In this document: in pieces, positions 1 through 6,968 of the stretch
Position numbering within the stretch: the first letter of the stretch is position 1
Layout of the letters: each line of letters starts with the position of its first letter
Notes under the pieces: generated by a model
Database searches by the model: none
What the model saw: only the letters and a program-made list of their open reading frames with translations
What the model was told of the DNA's origin: nothing
Position numbers and translations under genes: made by a program
Source: Actinomycetota bacterium
Lineage (GTDB): Bacteria; Actinomycetota; Acidimicrobiia; Acidimicrobiales; JACCXE01
Direction of reading: 5' to 3'
Length of the DNA stretch: 10,834 nucleotides
Assembly (NCBI GenBank): GCA_013697265.1
Contig: JACCXE010000414.1
Location: forward strand, 1 to 10,834

Positions 1-1
1 C

Positions 2-799
2 ATCGCCATGCTCGAAGCGCCTGAGTTCGCCGGGCTCGAAATCACCACGCTGCGCACCGGCATCATGGCGGGTGCGCCGTGCCCCGTCGAGGTGATGAAG
101 CGCGTGATCGACGAGATGCACGCTCCCGAAGTGACCATCGCCTACGGCATGACCGAGACGTCGCCCGTGTCTACCGTTACCGCCCGAACCGACAGCATCG
201 ACATCCGCTGCTCGACGGTTGGCACCGCGCTGCCCCACGTCGAACTCAAGATCGTCGACCCCGACACGGGCGAGACCGTCGCGGTGGGGGAGAAGGGCGA
301 GTTGTGCAGCAAGGGTTACCTCGTGATGCCCGGTTACTGGAACGACAAGAGCGCGACGGACGCGTCGATCGACGCCGACGGTTGGATGCATACCGGCGAC
401 CTAGCGGTGATGGACGACAACGGCTACTGCAACATCGTCGGTAGGGCCAAGGACATGCTGATCCGCGGCGGTGAGAACATTTACCCGCGCGAGATCGAAG
501 AAGTGCTGTTCCAGCATCCGGCCGTCGCCGGTGTGCAGGTCTTCGGCGTGCCCGACGTGAAGATGGGCGAGGAGGTGGCGGCCTGGGTGTCGTTGCGCGA
601 GGGCGCCGAGCAGCCGAGCGAGGACCACCTGCGCGCGTTTTGTCGTGAACGCCTGGCCCACTTCAAGGTGCCGCGCTACTGGAAGTTCGTCGACGACTTC
701 CCGATGACGGTCACCGGCAAAGTGCAGAAGTTCAAGATGCGCGAAGTGGCCGTCGACGAACTCGGCCTCCAGGTTGCCGCCAACATCGTTACGGCGTAG
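2..799 (+). CDS. Acyl-CoA synthetase (AMP-forming), C-terminal part; 5' end outside the window
   Basis: This enzyme of the ANL (AMP-binding) superfamily activates a carboxylic acid, probably a fatty acid, to acyl-AMP and then acyl-CoA in the cytosol. The reading frame is open to the left edge, so the ATG at 8 is internal. Numbering from that Met, the visible motifs are YGMTE at 46-50 (the adenine/acyl-binding A5 motif), TGD at 129-131, the hinge region GRAKD at 145-149, RGGENIYPREIE at 153-164, and TGK at 236-238, whose Lys238 is the expected adenylation lysine. Family members are about 500-560 residues, so roughly the second half is present, including the whole C-terminal lid domain. The best match is the fatty-acyl-CoA synthase group (FadD-like), but the substrate cannot be read from this part. 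It converges on the hydrolase gene across a 39-base gap with no convincing terminator. Confidence 0.95.
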   Translation: MAMLEAPEFAGLEITTLRTGIMAGAPCPVEVMKRVIDEMHAPEVTIAYGMTETSPVSTVTARTDSIDIRCSTVGTALPHVELKIVDPDTGETVAVGEKGELCSKGYLVMPGYWNDKSATDASIDADGWMHTGDLAVMDDNGYCNIVGRAKDMLIRGGENIYPREIEEVLFQHPAVAGVQVFGVPDVKMGEEVAAWVSLREGAEQPSEDHLRAFCRERLAHFKVPRYWKFVDDFPMTVTGKVQKFKMREVAVDELGLQVAANIVTA

Positions 800-838
800 C
801 GGGCGTCACCGGGAAGTACACGGAGTACGGCTCGTCGG

Positions 839-2461
839 TCACGACACCACCGGCAGCGTGAGGCGAGAGGGGCGCGCGCCGCCCACGAACACGGTTTGCT
901 CGGCGCTCTCGAGTTTGGTGGCGTCGCCCCAGTGCACGCCGGTGGACGGGTTGCGGTCGAGGCGGGGGAAGTTGGACGACGACACTTCGCTGCGGATGCG
1001 ATGACCCCGCTTGAACGTCATAGCCGTGGCGCCCACGGTCACCGGCACGTCTTTGGCCCGGCCGGGCGTGAAGTCGAGCCGGCGCACCGAGTCGATCACG
1101 TTCATCGCTCGACCGTCGGGATGCACGTCGACCAGTTTGACCGTGACGTCGGCCGAGCGCCCGGTGGTGGCGAAACGGATCGTGGCTTCGACCACTCCGA
1201 TCACGGTGACGTCTGCGTCGAGCACGTCGGTGGAGTACACGAGCACGTCGTCGCGCGTCTCGACGGCGCGCTGGTCGACCGGGCCCGCCATGGGTAGGAA
1301 CTGGCCGAGCGTGCGGCCCCCGCAGGTGGGCACGGGATTGGCCGGGTCGTACGTGAACGTGTCGGTACCTCGGGCTGGTGGTGGGGCCGTCGTGAGCGCG
1401 CCTTCGTCGGCGAGGAACAGATCGGTGGGCATGGACGCCGGCGGCCACGCCGGGAACTCGCGCCACTCGTTAGCGCCCATCACGAACAACTTGGCACCTG
1501 TCGCCGCGGGCGTGTCGCCGTCGACGCAGGCCCGGAGGAATCGAAGCGCCTCGCCCCGCACGTCTTGGGCGCCGCCGTTCGCGGAATTGCCGAACGCCAT
1601 CTCGGGTGCGGTGTCTTCGAACAGCCGGGCGTGGGTCCACGGACCCACCACGATCCGCGTCGGCAAAACGTCGCCGTTGGGCCGCGGCGCCGCGAAAGCA
1701 TCGTAGGTGCGCAGCGTCGCATCGCAGAACACGTCGAACCAACCGGCCACGAAAAACGCCGGGGTAGTGGCGGTGCGCAGCGCTTTGGTGGTCGCCTCGG
1801 GCGTCCAGTACTTCCGGTGCGCTTGGTCGGTCCACCGCTTGAATGGCGTGAACAGGCTGCGGGTCGGATGCGAGCCGAGCGCGCGGCGGTACAACCGGCC
1901 CCAGTCGTCACCGGCCGCCGCGAATGCCTTGGTGAGTTGGGCGGGCGTGGCTCGAGGGTTGCTCGCCGCCATCATCACGGCCCACGGCATCACGAAGCCG
2001 AGTTGGAACGCGCCGCCTTCATACGTCCAGCCCTCGTCTTGCCAGCCCGAGGTCACCCAGGGCGATATCGCCACGAGCGCGGGCGGGCGCTCGGCCGCGG
2101 CCCGCAGTTGCGTGGCCCCGAGATAGCTCGAGCCCCAGCCCGCGACGCGTCCGTCGCACCATGGTTGGGCCGCGCACCACTCGACGGTGTCGAAGCCGTC
2201 GACGCCTTCTTGTAGGTAAGGCTCGAAGTAGCCCTCGCTCTCGAAGCGTCCCCGCACGTCCTGAATCACCACGGCCCAGCCGAGCCGAGCCAGGCTCACC
2301 GGGTCTTCGGCGGCCCGACTGGCCGCCCGCGAATACGGGGACCGGATCAGCAGCGTGGGACGGGGTACTTCGTCGTCGAGCGTGATCAGGTCGGCGGCCA
2401 GCGCCACCCCGTCGCGCATCGGAATGCGCACGTCGTCGACCCGCACCGCCGGTTCGCCCAT
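839..2461 (-). CDS. CocE/NonD family alpha/beta-hydrolase
   Basis: This 540-residue serine hydrolase belongs to the X-Pro dipeptidyl-peptidase S15/CocE group, which contains esterases, acylases and peptidases. The expected catalytic triad is visible: Ser112 in GSSYLG, Asp243 in AGWFDVF and His276 in GPWTH. This matches the order and spacing of Ser-Asp-His in cocaine esterase. Other family marks are IPMRDGVALAADL near the N-terminus, VIQDVRGRFESEG at about 65-77, and a helical cap at about 140-230. The part after about residue 345 fits the C-terminal jelly-roll domain (PepX_C). I see no signal peptide, so it is probably cytosolic. The ATG at 2461 is chosen because a TAGAAT -10 element lies 6 nt upstream and no Shine-Dalgarno is present, which suggests a leaderless mRNA. 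It is transcribed divergently from the epimerase-like gene. The natural substrate is unknown; the family is promiscuous on esters and amides. Confidence 0.93.
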   Translation of the reverse strand: MGEPAVRVDDVRIPMRDGVALAADLITLDDEVPRPTLLIRSPYSRAASRAAEDPVSLARLGWAVVIQDVRGRFESEGYFEPYLQEGVDGFDTVEWCAAQPWCDGRVAGWGSSYLGATQLRAAAERPPALVAISPWVTSGWQDEGWTYEGGAFQLGFVMPWAVMMAASNPRATPAQLTKAFAAAGDDWGRLYRRALGSHPTRSLFTPFKRWTDQAHRKYWTPEATTKALRTATTPAFFVAGWFDVFCDATLRTYDAFAAPRPNGDVLPTRIVVGPWTHARLFEDTAPEMAFGNSANGGAQDVRGEALRFLRACVDGDTPAATGAKLFVMGANEWREFPAWPPASMPTDLFLADEGALTTAPPPARGTDTFTYDPANPVPTCGGRTLGQFLPMAGPVDQRAVETRDDVLVYSTDVLDADVTVIGVVEATIRFATTGRSADVTVKLVDVHPDGRAMNVIDSVRRLDFTPGRAKDVPVTVGATAMTFKRGHRIRSEVSSSNFPRLDRNPSTGVHWGDATKLESAEQTVFVGGARPSRLTLPVVS

Positions 2462-2466
2462 CGGGC

Positions 2467-2504
2467 CATTCTATGTTCGATCTTGTTGCATCGAACATAG
2501 AATG
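2467..2504. promoter_or_regulatory. Two-fold symmetric bidirectional promoter/operator
   Basis: A perfect 15-bp inverted repeat, CATTCTATGTTCGAT (2467-2481) and ATCGAACATAGAATG (2490-2504), is separated by 8 bases. It nearly fills the 48-bp gap between two divergent start codons. Each arm carries TAGAAT: on the plus strand at 2498-2503, 6 nt before the GTG at 2510, and on the minus strand at 2473-2468, 6 nt before the ATG at 2461. GTTCGA lies 17 nt upstream of each -10 and is a plausible -35 on each strand. The repeat is seen directly. The promoter reading is inference from the actinobacterial TANNNT consensus. The same symmetry would also suit a dimeric repressor. Confidence 0.72.
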
Positions 2505-2509
2505 CGACG

Positions 2510-3340
2510 GTGGATGCAATCGCGCTGCGGGCGGGTTCGGTCATGGCCACGATCTATCCAACCGCCGGCGGCCGCCTCGGCCAACTCGCGTTCGACAGCA
2601 CGCCCGTGCTGCGTGGACCCGACAACGGCGCGGCGGAGATGGGCTGGGGTTACTGGGGCAGCTATGCCCTGTTGCCCTGGTCGAACCGCATCCCGGGCGG
2701 CGAGTTCAGTTTCGAAGGCCGGGCGCTGCGGGTGCCGGTGAGTTGGGAGGACGGCTCGGCGCTTCACGGCTTGGCCGCCCGTATGCCGTGGACGGTGGAG
2801 CGCGCCGAGCCCGGCGTGGCCGAGCTCTCGATCGACATCGACGAGGGCCCGTATCAAGTGCAAGGTTGGCAGCGCTTCGTTGTGACCGACGGCGGTCTCG
2901 AACAGCAACTCGGTGTGACCAACCGGGGGTCAGAGCGCGTGCCCGCGGGTTTGGGCATCCACCCCTGGTTCCGGGTCAGCGACGTGCGGGTGCCCGCGTC
3001 GCTGATGTGGCCGGGCGAGCCAATGCCGACGGGTCCACCAGTAGCGGTCGGCCCGCCCGAAGACCTGCGCACCGCTCGTCCGGTCCCGCCGATGGATCGT
3101 TGCTACACCGGTCTCACCGAGCGCGCCGTCGAGGTTGGCGGCATCCGCCTCTCGTGGGACGGGCCGATCACCCAGGTTGTGGTTTACAGCGGCGAGCCCG
3201 ACTGGGTCTGCGTCGAACCGGTCACGATGGCCAACGACGGTTTCCGGCTCGCCGACGAACGCGTGCCGGGGGCCGGTGTTGTAGGCCTCGACCCGGGCGA
3301 GTCGCTGACCGTTACGTACCGCTTCGCACCCGCCGGTTAG
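2510..3340 (+). CDS. Aldose 1-epimerase-like protein (galactose mutarotase superfamily)
   Basis: This 276-residue beta-sandwich protein resembles aldose 1-epimerases, which interconvert the alpha and beta anomers of sugars in the cytosol. The family landmarks are present: LLPWSNRIPGG at 54-64 (substrate-binding Asn59-Arg60), ALHGLA at 84-89 (His86), GIHPWFR at 149-155 (His151, candidate general acid) and CVEPVT at 234-239 (Glu236, candidate general base). It is somewhat shorter than classical GalM (about 340 residues) and fits the shorter epimerase-like subgroup, some of which act on sugar phosphates or have unknown substrates. The GTG at 2510 is preferred over the ATG at 2543 because it keeps the first beta-strand and lies 6 nt after TAGAAT. 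No sugar kinase or transporter gene is nearby, so the pathway is open. It shares its promoter region with the divergent CocE-type hydrolase. Confidence 0.88.
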   Translation: MDAIALRAGSVMATIYPTAGGRLGQLAFDSTPVLRGPDNGAAEMGWGYWGSYALLPWSNRIPGGEFSFEGRALRVPVSWEDGSALHGLAARMPWTVERAEPGVAELSIDIDEGPYQVQGWQRFVVTDGGLEQQLGVTNRGSERVPAGLGIHPWFRVSDVRVPASLMWPGEPMPTGPPVAVGPPEDLRTARPVPPMDRCYTGLTERAVEVGGIRLSWDGPITQVVVYSGEPDWVCVEPVTMANDGFRLADERVPGAGVVGLDPGESLTVTYRFAPAG

Positions 3341-3390
3341 CGGGGCGGCGAATTCCGTCCGATGCCGGAGATTCTCGCCCACAATGGGGG

Positions 3391-3873
3391 ATGGCGGAAA
3401 ACCCGGTCCCGGACATCATCACCACGCTGGCGCCGGTGCTCGACGCCACCGACCCTTCGGACCATCCGTTGCTGGTCGCGATGCTCGAGCGGTGGGCGGC
3501 CGAGCGCTACCGAGAGTGGGCCGACGCCGTGGGTGACATTGGCCAGGTCACCGCGCTCACCGCGTGCGCCGAGCGTGAAGAAGAGATCGCGGCGCGCGTC
3601 GAAGCGCTCTATTCGGACTCCGACGCCGTGCAAGAGCGCCTCGCGGCGGCCAACCCGTTGCTGAAGGGCGCGCTCGGCGGTTCATACACCTGGCGGCCGA
3701 TCGACGAGCAATGGGCGTTGCAGGCCGAAGCCGAGCGCCTCGGCGCCGCCACGTGGCGTTCGTTCGCCAAGCAGTCGCTCGCCCGCGCCGACACCGACGC
3801 GGCGGACGTATTCGAGCAGTGCGCGTTGATGGAAGAAGCCAGCGCCGAGGTACTCGAGAACTTCCTCCGATGA
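3391..3873 (+). CDS. Hypothetical 160-residue helical protein
   Basis: I do not recognise this protein. It starts at the ATG at 3391, reads MAENPVPDIITTLAPVLDA, and ends at the TGA at 3871-3873. The same frame is open upstream to 2473, but that part is antisense-like shadow coding over the epimerase gene and has the wrong composition. The sequence is acidic and mostly helical. Helix-like stretches lie at about 25-50, 55-75, 105-130 and 135-160, and are rich in Glu and Ala, with clusters EREEEIAARVEALY and ALMEEASAEVLENF. Four amphipathic helices suggest a small bundle. The Glu-rich second and last helices recall ferritin-like folds, but the Glu-x-x-His metal motifs are missing, so I do not assign it there. 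It lies 50 bp downstream of the epimerase gene and may be co-transcribed. No normal Shine-Dalgarno spacing is seen; the G-run abuts the ATG. Confidence 0.75.
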   Translation: MAENPVPDIITTLAPVLDATDPSDHPLLVAMLERWAAERYREWADAVGDIGQVTALTACAEREEEIAARVEALYSDSDAVQERLAAANPLLKGALGGSYTWRPIDEQWALQAEAERLGAATWRSFAKQSLARADTDAADVFEQCALMEEASAEVLENFLR

Positions 3874-3877
3874 CCGC

Positions 3878-3905
3878 CCCGCGGCCTGATCTCATAGGCC
3901 GCGGG
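3878..3905. terminator. Bidirectional terminator-like hairpin between convergent genes
   Basis: A perfect 10-bp GC-rich stem, CCCGCGGCCT (3878-3887) paired with AGGCCGCGGG (3896-3905), encloses an 8-base loop. It sits just after the plus-strand stop at 3873 and overlaps the stop codon (3892-3894) and last codons of the minus-strand MFS gene. There is no U-tract on either side, as is common for hairpins at gene ends in GC-rich actinobacteria. It could serve both converging transcripts. Confidence 0.55.
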
Positions 3906-5097
3906 CCGGTTCCAAGAAGCGCGGTCCGTATAGCGCGAACACAATGAACGCGATCGCAGCCATGGCGAACGGCGCGCGGATGTCGATCGCCTTCGAGAGG
4001 AAGCCGCCCAGCGCGGCGCCAATCGGGATCGCGCCCATACCGAAGAGCCGGTGAACCGAGTTGACCCGCCCCATGAGGTGATTGGGCGTGATGCGCTGGC
4101 GGAGGGTGACGGTGAGCACCCGCCAGAACGCGTCACCCAACCCGAGCAGGAACCACATCGCTATCGCAACGGGCGCCGACGACGTGAACGTGAGGCCGAT
4201 CAGCGCGATTGCCCACAGCCAGATCGACAGCACGATCGCGGATCGGGCGTCGAAGCGGCGCCGCACCGGTTCGATGAGTGGTTGCCCGACGACGAGACCG
4301 ACTGCGGCGGCGAGGAAGAGCGCGGTGAACGTGGCCTTGCCCGCGTGCAGCTTGTCGAAGGTGTAAAGCACGAGCACCGACTCGGACGCGAAGTAGAAGA
4401 CGTTGAGCGTGCCGATCAAGATCGCTAGCCGCTTCAACAGCGGGTTGCCGAACATGTAGCGCCACCCTTCGCGTACGTCGTCGCGCACGCGGGTGGTCGG
4501 CTTCTCGACACCGTGAACGTCGGGCAGCCTCGATGCGAGCACCACCGAACCACCGAAGGACACCGCGTCGGCGACGAAGGGAATCGACGGCGCGATGGCG
4601 AACAGGGCCGAGCCGAGCGGCGGACCGATGAATTGCTCGGTCGCGGCCTGCGCCGCCATCAGACCTGAGTTGAATGCCTCGAGGTCCTCCTTGCCGACCA
4701 CCACCGGGATGAGTGCAAGAGACGCACAGGCATGCAACACCTCACCGGTGCCGAGAACGAACGCGCCGGCGTACAGCACCCATACATTGGCGTCGCCCGC
4801 GATCACCAACGCGGCGAGCAATGCCACCACTACGCCGCGCACGACGTCGGCCAGCACCATCAGAAGGCGGCGGTCAAAGCGGTCCGCGATAGCGCCGAAG
4901 GGCAGCGAGAACAGGATCCACGGAGCCCGGCTCGCGACCGTGACCCCGGCGATGGCGCCAGGGTCACGCGTAAACGACGCAGCGAGCAGCGGGAACGCCG
5001 TGAGGAACATGCCGTCGCCGGTCGACGAGATCGCGACCTGCCACCACAGACTGCGGCCCCCGGCTGCGTAGGCGCGGCGGCGTCGCATGACCTTCAT
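3892..5097 (-). CDS. MFS transporter, MFS_3/EntS-like exporter
   Basis: This integral membrane protein of 401 residues (from the ATG at 5097) has about 12 hydrophobic segments. It is of the proton-driven major facilitator type found in the MFS_3 group, which includes enterobactin and macrolide exporters. Supporting marks are SSTGDGMFLTAFPLLA in TM1, the cytoplasmic motif-A-like loop ADRFDRRLLM between TM2 and TM3, and the family-typical late stretch LRQRITPNHLMGRVNSVHR. The frame is open to a TTG at 5145, but those extra 16 residues are encoded mostly by a palindrome and are unlikely to be translated. The ATG at 5088 is a third option, with AAGG upstream. The gene is divergent from the sulfatase and convergent with the helical hypothetical protein. 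The exported substrate is unknown, and the sulfatase product or substrate is only a guess. Confidence 0.9.
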   Translation of the reverse strand: MKVMRRRRAYAAGGRSLWWQVAISSTGDGMFLTAFPLLAASFTRDPGAIAGVTVASRAPWILFSLPFGAIADRFDRRLLMVLADVVRGVVVALLAALVIAGDANVWVLYAGAFVLGTGEVLHACASLALIPVVVGKEDLEAFNSGLMAAQAATEQFIGPPLGSALFAIAPSIPFVADAVSFGGSVVLASRLPDVHGVEKPTTRVRDDVREGWRYMFGNPLLKRLAILIGTLNVFYFASESVLVLYTFDKLHAGKATFTALFLAAAVGLVVGQPLIEPVRRRFDARSAIVLSIWLWAIALIGLTFTSSAPVAIAMWFLLGLGDAFWRVLTVTLRQRITPNHLMGRVNSVHRLFGMGAIPIGAALGGFLSKAIDIRAPFAMAAIAFIVFALYGPRFLEPARGL

Positions 5098-5132
5098 CGT
5101 TCCCAGTCTCGCCGTCCGGCGAGACTGGAACG
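5098..5132. promoter_or_regulatory. Long inverted repeat between divergent MFS and sulfatase genes
   Basis: The segment 5098-5114 (CGTTCCCAGTCTCGCCG) and the segment 5117-5132 (CGGCGAGACTGGAACG) are inverted repeats. They pair over 16 bp, with one bulged C in the left arm and only 2 bases between arms. The repeat abuts the preferred ATG of the MFS gene and lies 24 bp before the sulfatase ATG. It may be an operator controlling both genes, or a stem-loop in the MFS 5' leader that masks the start region. No convincing -10/-35 pair is seen on either strand; AAAGAT at 5144-5149, 7 nt before the sulfatase ATG, is a weak -10 candidate. Confidence 0.6.
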
Positions 5133-5156
5133 CTGCGGTCGGCAAAGATCGTTTCG

Positions 5157-6677
5157 ATGACGCTTCCGAAGAACGCAGTGGTGGTCTTGCTCGACAGCCT
5201 CAACCGCCACATGTTGGGCAGCTACGGCGGCCACGAATTCGAAACGCCGAACCTCGACCGGCTCGCGGCGCGCTCAGCCAAGTTCGAGCGACACGTCACC
5301 GGTTCGTTGCCGTGCATGCCGGCGCGCCACGACCTGCTGGTCGGCGCCCACGATTTCCTTTGGCGACCGTGGGGCTCGATCGAGGTATGGGAAGACCCGA
5401 TCACGCTTGGCCTGGCCAAGGCCGGCGTTACGACCATGCTCGTGTCGGATCACCCGCACCTGTTCGAGTCGGGCGGCGAGAACTACCACACCGACTTCCG
5501 GGGCTGGATCTACGAGCGCGGTCACGAGGGCGACCCCTGGAAGACAACACCCGATCCGACGTGGGTGGGCACGCCCACGCTGCCGGCCAAGCGGGCCATC
5601 GCCACGATGCCCTACGACACCTCGCGCACCTATTTCCGCGCCGAGGAAGACTTCCCCGGCCCCAAGACCATGCGGACCGCGGCGCGATGGATCGACGACA
5701 ACGCGGGCAAGCACGACCGCTGGCTGCTCGTGGTCGACGAGTTCGACCCGCACGAACCCTTCGACACACCCGAGCCCTGGGCCAACAAGTACGACCCCGA
5801 TTGGGAGGGCGAGCAGATGATCTGGCCGCCCTACGCGATCAACGCAGTAGAGCGTGGTGTGGTCACCGAGCGAGAGGCGCGTCACATCCGCGCCAACTAC
5901 GGATCCAAGCTGTCGATGATCGACCACTGGTTCGGCCGCGTGCTCGACGCGATGGACCGCAACAACCTGTGGGACGACACGATGTTGGTGCTGTGCACCG
6001 ATCACGGTCACTACCTGGGCGAGCGCGACCTATTCGGCAAGCCGGGCGTGCCCCAGTTCGAGACGCTCGGCCACATCCCGATGATGGTGGCCTGGCCCGG
6101 CCTGCACGCCACCACGGTCGACGCGCTCACGACCACCGTCGATATCCACGCCACTCTCTGCGACGTGTTCGACGTCACGCCCTCGCACACCACGCACGGC
6201 GCGTCGTTGGTTCCCGTGCTCACCGGCGAGCGGGCCCACACCCGTGAGTGGGCCATCGGGGGCACGTTCGGCAACTGGGTGCAGGTGACCGACGGCCACC
6301 GCAAATACGCGCGCTCGGCCACGCAAGCGAACTTCCCGTTGTCGATGTGGTCGAACCGGTGGTCGACTATGCCTATCTTCGCCTATCCCGGCTTCGGGTT
6401 ACCCAAGCCCGACCGGCGAGCTTGGCTCGACTACATGCCGAACTCCGACGTCCCTGTGATCCGTCAGCCGTTCGTGCCCGGCGACATGTTGCCGTTCTGG
6501 GTAGGTCGCGCCGTCGACGACCACTACTTGTTCGATCTCGACGAAGACCCGACCGAGCAACGCAATCGCGCCGGCACCAACGATGCGCTCGAGAGTGAAC
6601 TCACCGACTTACTCGTGACCGCGCTCGACGAGGTGGAGGCGCCCCGCGAGCAATACGAACGACTCGGGGTCGATTAG
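5157..6677 (+). CDS. Sulfatase / alkaline-phosphatase superfamily hydrolase
   Basis: This 506-residue protein is a type I sulfatase-like hydrolase. The signature CMPARHDLLVG begins at Cys53. In this family the Cys of C-x-P-x-R is oxidised to formylglycine, the nucleophile that attacks sulfate (or phosphonate/phosphate) esters. Further landmarks are VVVLLDSLNR with Asp13 as a metal ligand, DPHEPF with His199, YGSKLSMIDHWFGRVL at 248-263, TDHGHYLGE with Asp282-His283 as metal ligands, and HIPMM at 306-310. The C-terminal YLFDLDEDPTEQRN stretch is typical of sulfatases. There is no signal peptide, so it should act in the cytosol on an imported or internal ester. Ser14 replaces the second Asp of the usual Asp-Asp pair, which leans toward the phosphonate-monoester-hydrolase or choline-sulfatase side of the family. 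No formylglycine-generating enzyme is in the window. It diverges from an MFS gene and is followed 9 bp later by a Dabb protein. Confidence 0.92.
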   Translation: MTLPKNAVVVLLDSLNRHMLGSYGGHEFETPNLDRLAARSAKFERHVTGSLPCMPARHDLLVGAHDFLWRPWGSIEVWEDPITLGLAKAGVTTMLVSDHPHLFESGGENYHTDFRGWIYERGHEGDPWKTTPDPTWVGTPTLPAKRAIATMPYDTSRTYFRAEEDFPGPKTMRTAARWIDDNAGKHDRWLLVVDEFDPHEPFDTPEPWANKYDPDWEGEQMIWPPYAINAVERGVVTEREARHIRANYGSKLSMIDHWFGRVLDAMDRNNLWDDTMLVLCTDHGHYLGERDLFGKPGVPQFETLGHIPMMVAWPGLHATTVDALTTTVDIHATLCDVFDVTPSHTTHGASLVPVLTGERAHTREWAIGGTFGNWVQVTDGHRKYARSATQANFPLSMWSNRWSTMPIFAYPGFGLPKPDRRAWLDYMPNSDVPVIRQPFVPGDMLPFWVGRAVDDHYLFDLDEDPTEQRNRAGTNDALESELTDLLVTALDEVEAPREQYERLGVD

Positions 6678-6686
6678 AACAACGCG

Positions 6687-6968
6687 GTGATCCGACACAT
6701 CGTGTTATTCCGCATGAACGAGAAGGCCGACGCGGAAGCGGCGGCCGGGCAGCTCCGGAGCATGGAGGGCAAAATCCCTTCGCTGCGTTCGATCGAGGTC
6801 GGCGTCAACGTGGTCGAAAGCGACCGGGCCCACGACGTAGCGATCGTGACGACGTTCGACGATCTCGCGGGTTTGCAGGAGTACGCGAAGCATCCTGAGC
6901 ACCAGCCCGTCACTCAGTGGATGCACGGCCACGCGGCCAGCGCCGCCGCGATCGACTACGAGTTCTAG
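6687..6968 (+). CDS. Dabb (stress-responsive A/B barrel) domain protein
   Basis: This 93-residue protein is a single Dabb domain, a dimeric alpha/beta ferredoxin-like barrel. The family marks are MIRHIVLFRMNE at the N-terminus, a middle VGVNVVESDRAHDVAIVTTF strand pair, and DLAGLQEYAKHPEHQPV, the helix leading into the last strand. Members are small cytosolic proteins. Some are cyclases or monooxygenase-like, while many are uncharacterised. The GTG start at 6687 begins exactly at the family's usual first residues. It lies 9 bp after the sulfatase stop, so the two are probably co-transcribed. TAGAAC at 6675-6680, which contains the sulfatase TAG, lies 6 nt before the GTG and might be a weak extra -10. 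Its stop codon directly abuts the stop of the converging J-domain gene. Confidence 0.88.
   Translation: MIRHIVLFRMNEKADAEAAAGQLRSMEGKIPSLRSIEVGVNVVESDRAHDVAIVTTFDDLAGLQEYAKHPEHQPVTQWMHGHAASAAAIDYEF

Noticed and set aside
800..838. Terminator between the acyl-CoA synthetase and hydrolase genes
   Set aside because: Only a 4-bp GTAC/GTAC pairing with a 5-base loop is visible, too weak to call.
789..1466. 225-codon minus-strand frame overlapping the hydrolase gene
   Set aside because: It is an Arg/His-rich shadow frame typical of GC-rich DNA. The overlapping CocE-type frame has a full catalytic triad and accounts for this region.
2475..2496. Possible LexA/SOS box because of GTTCGA and TCGAAC
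   Set aside because: The actinobacterial SOS box has TCGAAC-N4-GTTCGA. Here the half-sites are in the opposite order and 10 bp apart, and neither flanking gene is a DNA-repair gene.
2473..3390. Upstream extension of the 160-residue gene to one 466-codon frame
   Set aside because: The extension lies out of frame over the epimerase gene and is Arg/Gly/Ala-rich without motifs. The normal acidic helical protein begins only at the ATG at 3391.
5098..5145. TTG at 5145 as the true start of the MFS gene
   Set aside because: The added 16 residues would be encoded mostly by the inverted repeat and do not extend the family N-terminus. The ATG at 5097 or 5088 gives a normal start close to TM1.
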